Below, in pieces: positions 34,556 to 42,894 of a stretch of 64,000 nucleotides of DNA. Position numbers and translations under genes: made by a program. The notes beneath the pieces were generated by a model. That model had not been told where the DNA came from and did no database searches. It was given only the letters and a program-made list of their open reading frames with translations. Within the stretch, counting starts at the first letter, position 1; every line of letters begins with the position of its first letter. Origin of the DNA: Streptomyces roseofulvus (GTDB taxonomy: Bacteria; Actinomycetota; Actinomycetes; Streptomycetales; Streptomycetaceae); the NCBI RefSeq assembly GCF_039534915.1, contig NZ_BAAAWE010000001.1:7254001-7318000 (forward strand). The letters run 5' to 3'.

Positions 34556-35070
34556 TTAGGGCCGGAGGACTGCGCCTCGGGCGGGGCAGGAGGGAGGCCC
34601 GGCGCGGGCTTCGAACCCGGGCGTGTAGGAGCGGGGTCGTACGTCGCCCGGAGCGCGGCGAGGTCGGCTGCCTCGGCGTCCCAGAGCGTGGACACGAGGC
34701 GGTTGGCCGCCTCCATCACCTTCCGGGACGGGGAGTCGGCTTCCGACTTCCCATACCGGCCGTTCCAGTCGGCGATGTCTGACAGGACCAGGCCCATCGA
34801 CTCCAGCACGGGCCTGCAGGCTTCGATCAGGTGTCTGGTGACCGCACTGACCTCGGCGATTGTCCGGGCCTCGTTGAGTGCGACGCGATATGCGGCGGTG
34901 TCGAGAGGGACAGGCGAGCCAGTCGGCAGAGGACGCTCGGCGAGGTACGCCTCGGCGTCACGACGAGCCCATCGCAGGAGGTCGCCCTCCGTCGCCATGC
35001 CGAAGTGCGCGGCGATGATCTGTTCGGTGCTACGACCGATGTTGTCGTAGTGCTCGTAATCGGGGTGCAG
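34546..35070 (-). CDS. Hypothetical protein downstream of the VirB4-like ATPase, 3' end altered by an IS
   Basis: This 174-aa protein begins HPDYEHYDNIGRSTEQIIAAHFGMATEGDLLRWARRDAEAYLAERPLP. It continues helical (ARTIAEVSAVTRHLIEACRPVLESMGLVLSDIADWNGRYGKSE) with a Pro-rich tail. CTG at 35070, behind TGGAG at 5 nt, is the best start; a TTG overlapping the upstream stop is the alternative. The present ending GPKRS-stop uses bases of the IS at 33671-34555. Joining the sequence across both IS elements gives GPKPSR-stop, so the insertion changed only the last residues. Function unknown; it belongs to the conjugation-like train. Confidence 0.72.
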   Translation of the reverse strand: MHPDYEHYDNIGRSTEQIIAAHFGMATEGDLLRWARRDAEAYLAERPLPTGSPVPLDTAAYRVALNEARTIAEVSAVTRHLIEACRPVLESMGLVLSDIADWNGRYGKSEADSPSRKVMEAANRLVSTLWDAEAADLAALRATYDPAPTRPGSKPAPGLPPAPPEAQSSGPKRS

Positions 35071-35090
35071 GGGAACTCCAGGAGAAGGGG

Positions 35091-36581
35091 TCAATGCATA
35101 CGGGAATCGGTGTCGAAAAGGTCCAATTCGGCTGCATGCAGCTGATGTTGGACGACGAAACTGCGTCCGGCGACCTTCCAGAGGCCGCGGCCCCGGCTGA
35201 GGTGGGACAGGGCTCCGGCTTCTACGGAGGTCAGGCCGAGGAGGCTGGAGGCGGCGGCGAGCTGGTCGGTCTCCTGCCGGTAGATCACGCGCGTGCTGCA
35301 GTCGGCGAGCAGGCCCTCGGCCAGGGCACGGCTCTGGCTGCCGGCGTCGCCGGCGGAGAGCAGGTCGGACAGGCGGTGGATCACCATCAGGTTCGCGATG
35401 CCCAGGCCGCGGGAGAGCTTCCACTGACCCTGCATGCGCATGAGGAGGGCAGGGTGGCGCAGCACGCGCCACGCCTCGTCGTAGACCACCCAGCGCCGTC
35501 CGCCGCTGGGGTCGGTGAGGGCGGCTTCCATCCACGCGGAGGCGCAGGTCATGGCGAGGACGAGCGCGGTGTCGTCGCTGCCGCCGAGGCGGGAGAGGTC
35601 GACGGTGAGCATCGGCCGGTAGGGGTCGAAGACCGTGGTCGACGGGGCGTCGAACATGCCCGCCAGGTCGCCGAAGACCAGGCGGCGCATGGCGTGGGCG
35701 AGGTCGCGGGCGGCATCTCCGAGGCGTCCGGAGAGCCGGCCGCCGGCCAGTTCGAGGCCGGGACCGTCGGCCAGGGCGTGGGCGACGTCGCCGAGGAGAG
35801 GCTCGCGGCTGGAGGCGGCGGCCCGGGCGACGGCGCTGTCGAGCGCGATGTCGAGGGCCGTGTGCTCCATGGGCAGCAGATCGCGGCCCAGGACGGTGCG
35901 GGCCAGGGAAGCAAGCAGGAGCAGACGGCGAGTGCGGACCTCTCCCGCCCATTCGGTCTGTGGGACCGAGGAGGGCCGGGGTGCGGCGTCGAGGGGGTTG
36001 AGGCGGCCGGGCAGGCCCGGGCCGAGCGCGATGGACTCGCCGCCCAAGGCCCGGGCGACGTCCGACCATTCGCCCTTGGGGTCACACGGGACGTAGACGC
36101 GGTAGCCGAAGGCGATGCTGCGCAGGGCCAGGCTCTTGGCCAGGGCGGACTTGCCCTGGCCGATCACCCCGGCGAGCAGCACGTTGGGGTTGGTGAAGCC
36201 CTCGACGCGCCCGTACAGGGAGAACGGGTCGAAGGTGAAGCTGCCTTCGGCGTGGAGGTCCTTGCCGATGTAGATGCCGTCGGCGCCCAGGCCGCCTTCG
36301 GCGAGGAAGGGGTAGGCGGCGCTGGCGACGGCGGTGGTCATGCGGTGGGCGGGGAGCTTGAGGCGGTTGCCGCGGGCGGAGGCGGGACCGGGACGTCCGG
36401 TGGGTGGGTAGAACGGCGCGGGGAAGGCTGCTTCCCCGGACTGCTGGTCGGGTCCGGTGCCGGCGGCGGTGCGGGCCCGGGCTTCTGCGCGGGCGGTCTG
36501 CTTGCGCAGAGCCCGGCGCTGGGCGCGGTCGATGCCATGCGGGGTGAACAGGGGAGTGGCGCTGGCGCGGCGGTGGGACAA
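35091..36581 (-). CDS. VirB4/TraC-like conjugation ATPase
   Basis: This 496-aa cytoplasmic ATPase is taken to energise a type IV secretion-like channel. The Walker A motif is AGVIGQGKSALAK (about residues 137-149), preceded by GIYIGKDLHAEGSFTFDPFSLYGR. Walker B is RRWVVYDEAWRVL, followed by QWKLSRGLGIANLMVIHRLSDLLSAGDAGS and the sensor-like CSTRVIYRQ. This is the VirB4 C-terminal core; it lacks the long N-terminal domain of proteobacterial VirB4, as is common in actinobacterial relatives. It starts with TTG at 36581, behind GGAAG at 7 nt. It lies 22 nt after the 36604 gene and 20 nt before the next. Confidence 0.88.
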   Translation of the reverse strand: MSHRRASATPLFTPHGIDRAQRRALRKQTARAEARARTAAGTGPDQQSGEAAFPAPFYPPTGRPGPASARGNRLKLPAHRMTTAVASAAYPFLAEGGLGADGIYIGKDLHAEGSFTFDPFSLYGRVEGFTNPNVLLAGVIGQGKSALAKSLALRSIAFGYRVYVPCDPKGEWSDVARALGGESIALGPGLPGRLNPLDAAPRPSSVPQTEWAGEVRTRRLLLLASLARTVLGRDLLPMEHTALDIALDSAVARAAASSREPLLGDVAHALADGPGLELAGGRLSGRLGDAARDLAHAMRRLVFGDLAGMFDAPSTTVFDPYRPMLTVDLSRLGGSDDTALVLAMTCASAWMEAALTDPSGGRRWVVYDEAWRVLRHPALLMRMQGQWKLSRGLGIANLMVIHRLSDLLSAGDAGSQSRALAEGLLADCSTRVIYRQETDQLAAASSLLGLTSVEAGALSHLSRGRGLWKVAGRSFVVQHQLHAAELDLFDTDSRMH

Positions 36582-36603
36582 GGGACGCTTCCAGTAGGAC
36601 GGT

Positions 36604-37038
36604 TCAGGACGCGAGGTCGGCGGCGGTGGTCTTGCGCCGGATCGCGTGGACGGCGGCGAGGTGCCGCTGGCAGATGGTGAGGAAGGGCGGTCCCTCGGGA
36701 AGCCGGTCGGGCTGGCACGTCTCGTCCTCCGTGGCCGCAGGGACCAGGTGGAAGGCCGCGTGGACGGAGTCGGCGGCCTGCCACACCCGGGCGTGGGCCG
36801 TGGCCAGGTGACGCCCGGCTGCCGGGTGCTCGGGGCGGGTCTGCTCGGCGGCCTGGTCGATGAGGCGGTGCAGGGCGGTGAGGTGGGCGTGGAGCGCGTC
36901 AAGTTGCGGCCGGTCGCTGGGCTGGGCCTGGCCGGTCGCGCTCTGGGCGCGGGTGTGGTGGCGCAGCCCGGCGGTGGCGGCCCGCAGGTAGGGGTACGCG
37001 TCACCGTCGAAGGCGTCGCGGCGGTCATCAGGGGACAT
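36604..37038 (-). CDS. Small helical protein in the conjugation-like operon
   Basis: This 144-aa, His/Ala-rich helical protein (starting MSPDDRRDAFDGDAYPYLRAATAGLRHHTRAQ) continues LDALHAHLTALHRLIDQAAEQ and VWQAADSVHAAFHLVP. No catalytic motif or membrane segment is visible. It lies between the SCO6880-family gene and the VirB4-like gene, so an accessory role in the channel is inferred from position only. The start is ATG at 37038. Confidence 0.7.
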   Translation of the reverse strand: MSPDDRRDAFDGDAYPYLRAATAGLRHHTRAQSATGQAQPSDRPQLDALHAHLTALHRLIDQAAEQTRPEHPAAGRHLATAHARVWQAADSVHAAFHLVPAATEDETCQPDRLPEGPPFLTICQRHLAAVHAIRRKTTAADLAS

Positions 37039-37083
37039 GGGCTTCTCGCGGGGAAGGAGGACGCCGTCGGGCGGCGGGGCGGG

Positions 37084-38535
37084 CTACAGGGTGCTGCGGG
37101 CGAGCGGGAGGGCCGCGGTGATGAAGGCATCGGCCTGCTGGTAGATCAGGCGCCGCAGGTCGACCTGGGCGTCGGCGGCGGCCGTCTCGATCTGGGTGCA
37201 GGCGGCGTCGAGGTCCTGGTCGGTGTCGGCGGAGACGGTGAGCAGTCCGGTGAGGGCGACGTCGGCGTGGCCGGAGATGAGCTGCTTCTCGCGGGTCTTC
37301 ACGTCGGCGTACTCGACGCTGTCGGCTTCGGAGTCGACCTGTCCTCGGCGCTGGCGCTCGGAGGCGTCCGCGATGATCGCGGCCTTGCGGCGCTGGACGT
37401 CCCGCAGAGCGGAGTCGATGCCCTGGGGCGCGTAGATGAGGGAGAAGGTGCGGCGGACGCCGGCGCTGAACATCAGGCTGTGCAGGAAGCCCGGGCTTGT
37501 CTCGGTCCGCGGCCAGTTTTCGATCCAGAAGGTGGCGTGCCGGGCGCTGTCGGTGACCAGCCGGTCGGCTTCCTCGACCTGGGCGACCGGTCCGGCGGCG
37601 GCAGGGTCGGCCTCTGCCTGGCCGGTGGCGGACCACTGCTGCAAGTGGGCGGTGGACGCCGGGTCGTACGCGGTGCGCAGCACGGCGGCGATCTCCTGGG
37701 GCCCCAGCCATCCGGAGACGGTGAGGCCCGCGTTGCGGGCGGCCTGGGCGACCGAGGAGGTGGTCTGCTCCATGACGGTGAAGGCGCCGGCGAGGCCGCC
37801 GCCGGCCTGGCTGATCAGGCGCTTGGCGGCCTTCAGGTCCAGGGCGATGGCGAGGTACGCCTCGTGCGGGGCGGCGGCAGGTCCGGCCGAAGCGAGGAGC
37901 TCGGTGTAGATCTGGCCGGCGATCGGGGCATGGGGGTTGCCGTGCTCGGTCCAGTGCCGGGTGAGGCTGTCGCCGGAGTTCGGCACGGTCCGCTCCAGGA
38001 CCTGCACGGTCGAGATGCGTCCGGTGCGGGCGATGCCGGCGAGAGCCCGGCCCCACGCGGATACGTTGGCGGTCTGGGTGGCCGGGTCGAGCAGTGCGAA
38101 GGCGCGGGAGCTGACGCGGGCGACGGCGGTCAGGGTCTGGGTGTGGGGGTCGTGGACGGCGGCGGCCCCGGAGTCGGCGGTGGCGACGCGCAGGGATGCG
38201 GCGGTGCCGGGCAGGTGCAGCAGCCCCTCCACTCGGGGCCGGGAGACGGGGCGGGCGCGCCACAGGGTCTGGCCGGTCCGTCGGCGGTGGGCGAAGCGTC
38301 CGGCGAGCGGCGCCCAGTCGATCAGGGAGCGGCCGTCGCGCCGTACGCCGACCAGGACGGCGGTGGTGAGCCACAGCGGAGCCAGGACGACGGCGCCGAG
38401 CAGGCCCGCGGTCACCACGGTGGCCAGCAGCACGGCGAGGGTCGAGGAGACCAGGACGAGCTGGGGGAGGGTCAGGCCGAGGAGGATGCCGCGACGCGAC
38501 CGGGTAGGGAATTTGACGGTGAGAACGGAGGACAC
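37084..38535 (-). CDS. SCO6880-family (PrgI-like) conjugation membrane protein
   Basis: This 483-aa protein matches the SCO6880 family recalled from actinobacterial type IV secretion-like clusters. A short beta start (LTVKFPTRSRRGILLGLTLPQ) leads to two close transmembrane segments (VLVSSTLAVLLATVVTAGLL and VLAPLWLTTAVLVGV, about residues 28-63). A large cytoplasmic part follows, with AWGRALAGIARTGRISTVQVLER, EAYLAIALDLKAAKRLISQAGGG and a late ERQRRGQVDSEADSVEYADVKTREKQLISGHADV segment. It probably acts with the VirB4-like ATPase encoded two genes downstream. It starts with ATG at 38535, 82 nt after the VirB6-like gene. Confidence 0.85.
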   Translation of the reverse strand: MSSVLTVKFPTRSRRGILLGLTLPQLVLVSSTLAVLLATVVTAGLLGAVVLAPLWLTTAVLVGVRRDGRSLIDWAPLAGRFAHRRRTGQTLWRARPVSRPRVEGLLHLPGTAASLRVATADSGAAAVHDPHTQTLTAVARVSSRAFALLDPATQTANVSAWGRALAGIARTGRISTVQVLERTVPNSGDSLTRHWTEHGNPHAPIAGQIYTELLASAGPAAAPHEAYLAIALDLKAAKRLISQAGGGLAGAFTVMEQTTSSVAQAARNAGLTVSGWLGPQEIAAVLRTAYDPASTAHLQQWSATGQAEADPAAAGPVAQVEEADRLVTDSARHATFWIENWPRTETSPGFLHSLMFSAGVRRTFSLIYAPQGIDSALRDVQRRKAAIIADASERQRRGQVDSEADSVEYADVKTREKQLISGHADVALTGLLTVSADTDQDLDAACTQIETAAADAQVDLRRLIYQQADAFITAALPLARSTL

Positions 38536-38616
38536 GATCGCTTCCGGGAGGGAGGAGCCGGGGGGCAGGGCGGGGAGGATCCCCTGCCCCCGGCGGCGGG
38601 TGTACGGGAGGGGCGG

Positions 38617-39948
38617 CTACGGGCCCGGCGGCGGGCCGGCGGGTGCGGAGTCGCTGCTCGCGGCCCCGTGAGCGGGCGGCATCGCAGCCGAGCTGCTGCC
38701 GAGCTCACCGCTCTGCTGTCCCGCGGGAGTCGCTTCGCTGCCGGCCCAGTTCCCGCTCCAGCTCGGAGGGGTGCCCTCCTGGCCGTCGGGCGTGCCGCCG
38801 CCCTGGGACTGAGGCGAGATCGTCTGCTGGAGCAGGTCCTGCAGACGGCTCTCCGAGTCGCCCTTGGAGCCTTCGCTCTGCATGCCAGTGTCGGTCGCGG
38901 GGTTGGCGGCGATGTCACCGGGGAACCCGCCGGCGCCAGCCTGGGCACCTCCTGCCGCGCCGACTCCTGCGGCGGCGCCGCCCGTGCCGGCGGTCGCCGC
39001 TGCGGCTGCTGCCTTACGGCCGGCGTTCTCGGCGTGCTGGCGGGCCACTGAGGCTCCTGCGCCACCGGCGCGGTGGATGGATTCGCCGTCGGTGCCCTCG
39101 GACGCCCAGTGGACGAACTTGAAGACCATGTACGGGCACAGCAGCACGAGCAGCATGATCACCATGCCTGCCGCGACGTCCGCCAGGGCGGCGAGGCCGT
39201 CCTTGCTGTCGGCTTCGCCGAGCGCGGAGATGCCGAGGACGAAGACGATCGTCATCAGAAGCTTGGAGACGACGAGGGTGGCGGTGGCTTCGATCCAGCC
39301 GCGGCGCCACCGGCGGGCAACCTCCCAGCCGCCGCCCGCTCCCGCGAACACGGCCAAGGTGACGAGGATCAGGATGCCGACCTTCCGGACCATCATCACG
39401 CACCAGAACAGGAACGCTCCTGCGGCTGAGGCGAGCGCGGCGATGACCGCGACGAGCCAGCCCAGTCCGGCGACGGCACCGATGGCCGAGACCTTCACGA
39501 TCCGGCGCACGGCGGAGGCGATGTCCGTGCCGGCCGCCGCGAACAGTCCGGCGGACAGCGCGTCGACGACTTCGATGGCCACGGTGGTGAAGGTGATCGC
39601 ACAGAATGCGAAGAGAACGCCGCTCGCTGTTCCGGTGAGGGCCTGGACGAGGGCTTGGCCGTCTCGCTTGATGGCGGCTCTGACGAGCTGGGCGCAGAAG
39701 GTGGCGACCAGCACGATGAGGCCGATGGGCAAGGTCGTCTCGTAGTTGTCGCGGAACCAGCTCGCGCCGAGGTCGATGGCGGTGGTGCGGTCGATGGCCT
39801 TGGCAGCCAGGTCGGCCGCCGCGGCGGCGAGGTCACCGGCGCTCTGCACCATCCAGTTCCCGATCGCGCCGACGGGATCGGAGGCGAACTCGATCGCGTC
39901 GCCGATGTCGCAGATCGAACCGGCGACGGGCAGGTCACAGAAGCCCAC
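38617..39948 (-). CDS. VirB6/TrbL-like polytopic membrane protein
   Basis: This 443-aa protein has about seven transmembrane segments between residues 70 and 285 (for example LPIGLIVLVATFCAQL, AIGAVAGLGWLVAVIAALA, VGILILVTLAVFAGAG, MVIMLLVLLCPYMVFKFVHW). A disordered Gly/Ala/Ser/Pro tail follows. This is the layout of VirB6/TrbL inner-membrane channel proteins, and its neighbours support that role. An N-terminal stretch with two cysteines (GFCDLPVAGSICDIGDA) is typical of the actinobacterial members. Confidence 0.83.
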   Translation of the reverse strand: MGFCDLPVAGSICDIGDAIEFASDPVGAIGNWMVQSAGDLAAAAADLAAKAIDRTTAIDLGASWFRDNYETTLPIGLIVLVATFCAQLVRAAIKRDGQALVQALTGTASGVLFAFCAITFTTVAIEVVDALSAGLFAAAGTDIASAVRRIVKVSAIGAVAGLGWLVAVIAALASAAGAFLFWCVMMVRKVGILILVTLAVFAGAGGGWEVARRWRRGWIEATATLVVSKLLMTIVFVLGISALGEADSKDGLAALADVAAGMVIMLLVLLCPYMVFKFVHWASEGTDGESIHRAGGAGASVARQHAENAGRKAAAAAATAGTGGAAAGVGAAGGAQAGAGGFPGDIAANPATDTGMQSEGSKGDSESRLQDLLQQTISPQSQGGGTPDGQEGTPPSWSGNWAGSEATPAGQQSGELGSSSAAMPPAHGAASSDSAPAGPPPGP

Positions 39949-39986
39949 GTCGGGCGTCCTTTCGGGTCAGGAAGTACGGGAGAGGG

Positions 39987-40667
39987 CTACGGGGCGACGC
40001 GCGGGGCGACGGCGACCAGGCGGCAGTCCGCGCTGGGCCGGCACTGGACGGCCAGGGTGATCTGGCGGTCCTCGACTCCAGACCCGCCCCCGGTCCAGGC
40101 CAGCTGGGTCTTGCCGCGCACGGTGACGGCGTAGATGTACGCCTCGGTGATCGCGGCGGGATCGTTGGCGATGGCCTGCTTGAAGGCACTGGGGAAGTGC
40201 GCCTCGGAGACGGCTGCGGTGGCGTGCTGGCCGTTGTCCTTCAGCCGCGACCACAGCACCGGGTCGGGGATCTGGGCCTGCACGGAGTCCCAGTCCGCGT
40301 AGGCGGATTCGGACGTCATCCAGGACTTCATCCCGGCGAGCTGCTCGGCGTGGCTGGTGGTCCGGGCGTCGAAGGACCACAGCATCACCGCGCTGGCCCG
40401 GGCGAAGACGAGCGGGCCAGAGACCGGAGGCGGCCCGGCCACCGGCGCTGCCGATTCGCCGTGCGGAGGAGGAGCCGAACCGGCGGCGCCGGCAGGGGGC
40501 GAGGTCGTGGCGTGCGGCTGTGGCGAGGCGTCGGCCGTCTTACTGCTGCCGGTCCACCAGGCGACCACGCCGGCCACGAGCAGCAGCATGATCAGTGCGC
40601 CGGCGGCGATGACGATCCGTCGTGATGGCCTCCAGTCGACACGGGGGGAGAGGGAGCGTTTCCCCAT
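39987..40667 (-). CDS. Bitopic membrane protein, VirB8-like by architecture
   Basis: This 226-aa protein has a short cytoplasmic basic start (MGKRSLSPRVDWRPSRR), one transmembrane helix (IVIAAGALIMLLLVAGVVAWW), a Pro/Ala linker and an extracellular domain of about 140 aa. The domain starts FARASAVMLWSFDARTTSHAEQLAGMKSWMT and ends with paired strands ITLAVQCRPSADCRLVAVAPR. This fits NTF2-like VirB8/TcpC subunits, but the assignment rests on layout and context. ATG at 40667 overlaps the upstream stop (TAATG). Confidence 0.75.
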   Translation of the reverse strand: MGKRSLSPRVDWRPSRRIVIAAGALIMLLLVAGVVAWWTGSSKTADASPQPHATTSPPAGAAGSAPPPHGESAAPVAGPPPVSGPLVFARASAVMLWSFDARTTSHAEQLAGMKSWMTSESAYADWDSVQAQIPDPVLWSRLKDNGQHATAAVSEAHFPSAFKQAIANDPAAITEAYIYAVTVRGKTQLAWTGGGSGVEDRQITLAVQCRPSADCRLVAVAPRVAP

Positions 40668-40993
40668 TACTGGACCTGGGACCCGAGGGCGGAGAAGAAG
40701 GCCACGATGCCGTTGGCGGCGCCGAGCCCGAGGGCGGCGCCGGCGGCGACCACGGCGCCCTTCTTGCCGTTGGCCTCGGCCTGGTGGCCGCCGGTGTGGT
40801 GACCCCAGGCCCACACGCCGAGGCTGACGGCGAGCGCGCCGACCACGGCCACGATGCCGAACAAATTGATGCTGTTCACGACGGTGCGCAGGACTTCGAG
40901 GCCCGGCAGACCGCCGCCCTTCGGGGAAACGCCGGGGTCGAAGGCGAGCAGGAGATGGTCGTACGGGAGGGCGGTGAGGGTGGCGGGGGAGAT
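40667..40993 (-). CDS. DUF6112 membrane protein, possible ATC start
   Basis: The protein has two hydrophobic segments (INLFGIVAVVGALAVSLGVWAWG and VVAAGAALGLGAANGIVAFF) joined by HHTGGHQAEANGKKG, the DUF6112 pattern. The first usual start codon is GTG at 40879 (70 aa), but the family's N-terminus is encoded upstream in frame (ISPATLTALPYDHLLLAFDP, then GGGLPGLEVLRTVVNS). A strong AAGGAG lies 9 nt before an ATC at 40993, which would give 108 aa, the expected size. It may be a pilin-like or channel subunit of the neighbouring secretion module. The start needs experimental proof. Confidence 0.75.
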   Translation of the reverse strand: MSPATLTALPYDHLLLAFDPGVSPKGGGLPGLEVLRTVVNSINLFGIVAVVGALAVSLGVWAWGHHTGGHQAEANGKKGAVVAAGAALGLGAANGIVAFFSALGSQVQ

Positions 40994-41096
40994 GGTGGTG
41001 CGCTCCTTGTGAGGGCAGGGCTCAGCGGCCCGTGCCGGGGAACGGGAGAAGAAGGAAGGAGAGGGGGAGAAGCGCTCGGCGGCGCGAAGGTGGCCC

Positions 41097-41136
41097 GGCC
41101 CGCCCGGCGCCTCGAAAGGGCTGGCCGGGCGGGGCC
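41097..41136 (-). terminator. Hairpin between the NlpC/P60 gene and the DUF6112 gene
   Basis: GGCCCGCCCGGC (41097-41108) pairs with GCCGGGCGGGGCC (41124-41136), apart from one bulged base. It starts 5 nt past the stop of the 41141-42250 gene. It could stop or attenuate transcription before the rest of the module. Confidence 0.6.
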
Positions 41137-41140
41137 GGTG

Positions 41141-42250
41141 TCAGAGGACCCGGCGCGCGCTGTGGGCGGCGTAGTCCGCGAGGGTGCTGAACCGGACGTT
41201 GCGGCCGGTGCGCGGGGCCTCGATGACGAGCCCGTGGCCCGCGTACAGACCGACATGCTCAGGGGCGGCCTTGGTCCCGCGGCTGAACAGCAGATCGCCC
41301 GGGCGGAGCTGGGTGAGGGAGACGGCTCGCCCTTCGTGCGCCTGGGTCTGGGAGACCCGGGTGAGAGCGATGCCGGCGGCCTTGTACGACTGCTGGGTCA
41401 GGGAGCTGCAGTCGCAGCGCTTAAGGGCGTCTTGGCCGTGCGCGTCCGTGCAGGACCCGCCCCACTGATACGGCGTACCGAGCTGGTGCATGGCCCAGTC
41501 GAGAGCGGTCTTCGCGCGAGGATCGGCGTCCGCGGGGATCGTGTATCCCTTCGGGACCGTGCCTTCGGGGATCGGACCGGTGGCGGCACCGCCGGTCTGC
41601 GGCTCGCACGAGTCGGCCGGCTGCTGGGCCGGTGTTCCGCCTGCGGAACCGTCGGGCGCGTGGAGTGCGGTCATCAGCGCCTGCTGCAGGGCGCGGGCGA
41701 GGGGCTCCCACTGGGCGTAGGCGTCCGGGAAGCCGGAGCGCTGTACCGCCTGCGCGGACTGGGTGATGGTCATCTGCTGCCAGCCGGAGACCTTCAGCAG
41801 GCCCTCGTAGAACTTCCTGCTGGCGTAGGCGGGGTCGCGGATCTGAGCGGGAGTTCCCCAGCCCTGGCTCGGGCGCTGCTGGAACAGACCTAGCGAATCG
41901 CGGTCGCCGTACGACAAGTTGCGCAGGCGGGACTCCTGGATCGCGGTGGCCAGCGCGACGACCTGGCCGCGTTCGGGGACGCCGAGGTCGATGCCGGTGG
42001 CGACGATGGTGCGGGCGTGCGGGATCTGTTCGTCGGGCAGTTCGAGGCCCTCGATACGCGAGCCCTTGGCGCCGGAACCACCGAGGACGGCGGCGACCTG
42101 CTGCTGTACAGCGGCGGCGTCGACCGGGGCGGTGGTGCAGGACGGCACCGTCACGGCCGAGGATCCGCCGGCGGCGGCGACAACGGCCGTGCCGGCGAGG
42201 AGAAGAGGGGGAAGGCAGAGCGCGCCGATCGCGGCGGCGATGCCCTTCAC
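41141..42250 (-). CDS. Secreted NlpC/P60 cell-wall hydrolase with lytic transglycosylase-like domain
   Basis: This 369-aa protein has a signal segment (AAIGALCLPPLLLAGTAVVAAAGG). The N-terminal domain (about residues 75-200) resembles a lysozyme-like transglycosylase, with AIQESRLRNLSYGDRDSLGLFQQRPSQGWG. The C-terminal C40 peptidase shows ALDWAMHQLGTPYQWGG, the catalytic Cys in CDCSSLTQQSYKAAG, LRPGDLLFSRG and the catalytic His in PEHVGLYAGHGLVIEAP. Such enzymes open the peptidoglycan for a conjugation channel. It starts with GTG at 42250 and is the first gene of the minus-strand module. Confidence 0.9.
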   Translation of the reverse strand: MKGIAAAIGALCLPPLLLAGTAVVAAAGGSSAVTVPSCTTAPVDAAAVQQQVAAVLGGSGAKGSRIEGLELPDEQIPHARTIVATGIDLGVPERGQVVALATAIQESRLRNLSYGDRDSLGLFQQRPSQGWGTPAQIRDPAYASRKFYEGLLKVSGWQQMTITQSAQAVQRSGFPDAYAQWEPLARALQQALMTALHAPDGSAGGTPAQQPADSCEPQTGGAATGPIPEGTVPKGYTIPADADPRAKTALDWAMHQLGTPYQWGGSCTDAHGQDALKRCDCSSLTQQSYKAAGIALTRVSQTQAHEGRAVSLTQLRPGDLLFSRGTKAAPEHVGLYAGHGLVIEAPRTGRNVRFSTLADYAAHSARRVL

Positions 42251-42894
42251 TCGCGAGCGGTCTCCGGAAGGCGGTCAGCGAAGCGGTCGCGTGGGGAAGG
42301 GAAGGGGCGGGACAGGGACAAGGCGAGTCCTTCGGGGCGGGCTCCGGCCGCACGGTGTGCGAGAGGAAGGGCCGTGCGGCCGGAGCGGTGGTGCGAGAGC
42401 GGGCTGGCCGGGGTGCGTGTTGGCTCACGCACCCCGTCAGGCAGGGGCGTTACGGACGGAACATCAGCAGGACCTCCATGGCGCGGGGAGGGAAGACGAG
42501 GAGTTCAGGTGGGGTCAGCAGGGGCGGTACATGACGGCCTCCGTCTCAGGTCGGTGATGCTGGGGAGGGAAGGGCGAACAGGGCGGCGCGGAGCGCGTGC
42601 GGGGTCACGGACGGAACACACGGGCCTCCTAGGCAGGAGCGGGCAGAGGGGGAGCCATCAGCGGTGTCCGCCGGGCAATGACAAGACAGTAAACCCGGAT
42701 CCCCGGTCACCGAAATCGCCAGCCGGAATCGGAGCGCCTTTTCTGGCGGCTCTTCGGCGGTGATGCTTCTCAACCGGGGATCGTGCCCTAGAGTTTCGAC
42801 CTCCCCCTTTGCGCCCGGTCGAACTCGGCTTCTGCCGCCGGGCCTGCCATCAGGGGACCCTCCTTCCGTTTCTCCTCCGAATTGGGGCACCCTC
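42251..42894. promoter_or_regulatory. Divergent control region between the secretion-like module and the methyltransferase
   Basis: These 644 nt hold no supported gene. Two strong hairpins occur: CTCCGGCCGCACGG (42342-42355) with its complement at 42372-42385, and GGGGTGCGTG (42410-42419) with CACGCACCCC (42426-42435). Nearer the methyltransferase, TTCTCA and TAGAGT 16 nt apart (about 42769-42796) could be a promoter, and AACCGGGGATC there resembles one arm of the palindrome in the 52-nt repeats at 43659 and 47625. Confidence 0.5.

Noticed and set aside
34600..34640. TTCGAACCC motif resembling a tRNA T-loop
   Set aside because: It lies in the coding sequence of the 34546-35070 gene, and no cloverleaf can be built around it.
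36646..39051. 801-codon plus-strand frame opposite the VirB4/SCO6880/VirB6 region
   Set aside because: Low-complexity Gly/Ala/Asp/Arg sequence lying antisense to three well-supported conjugation genes.
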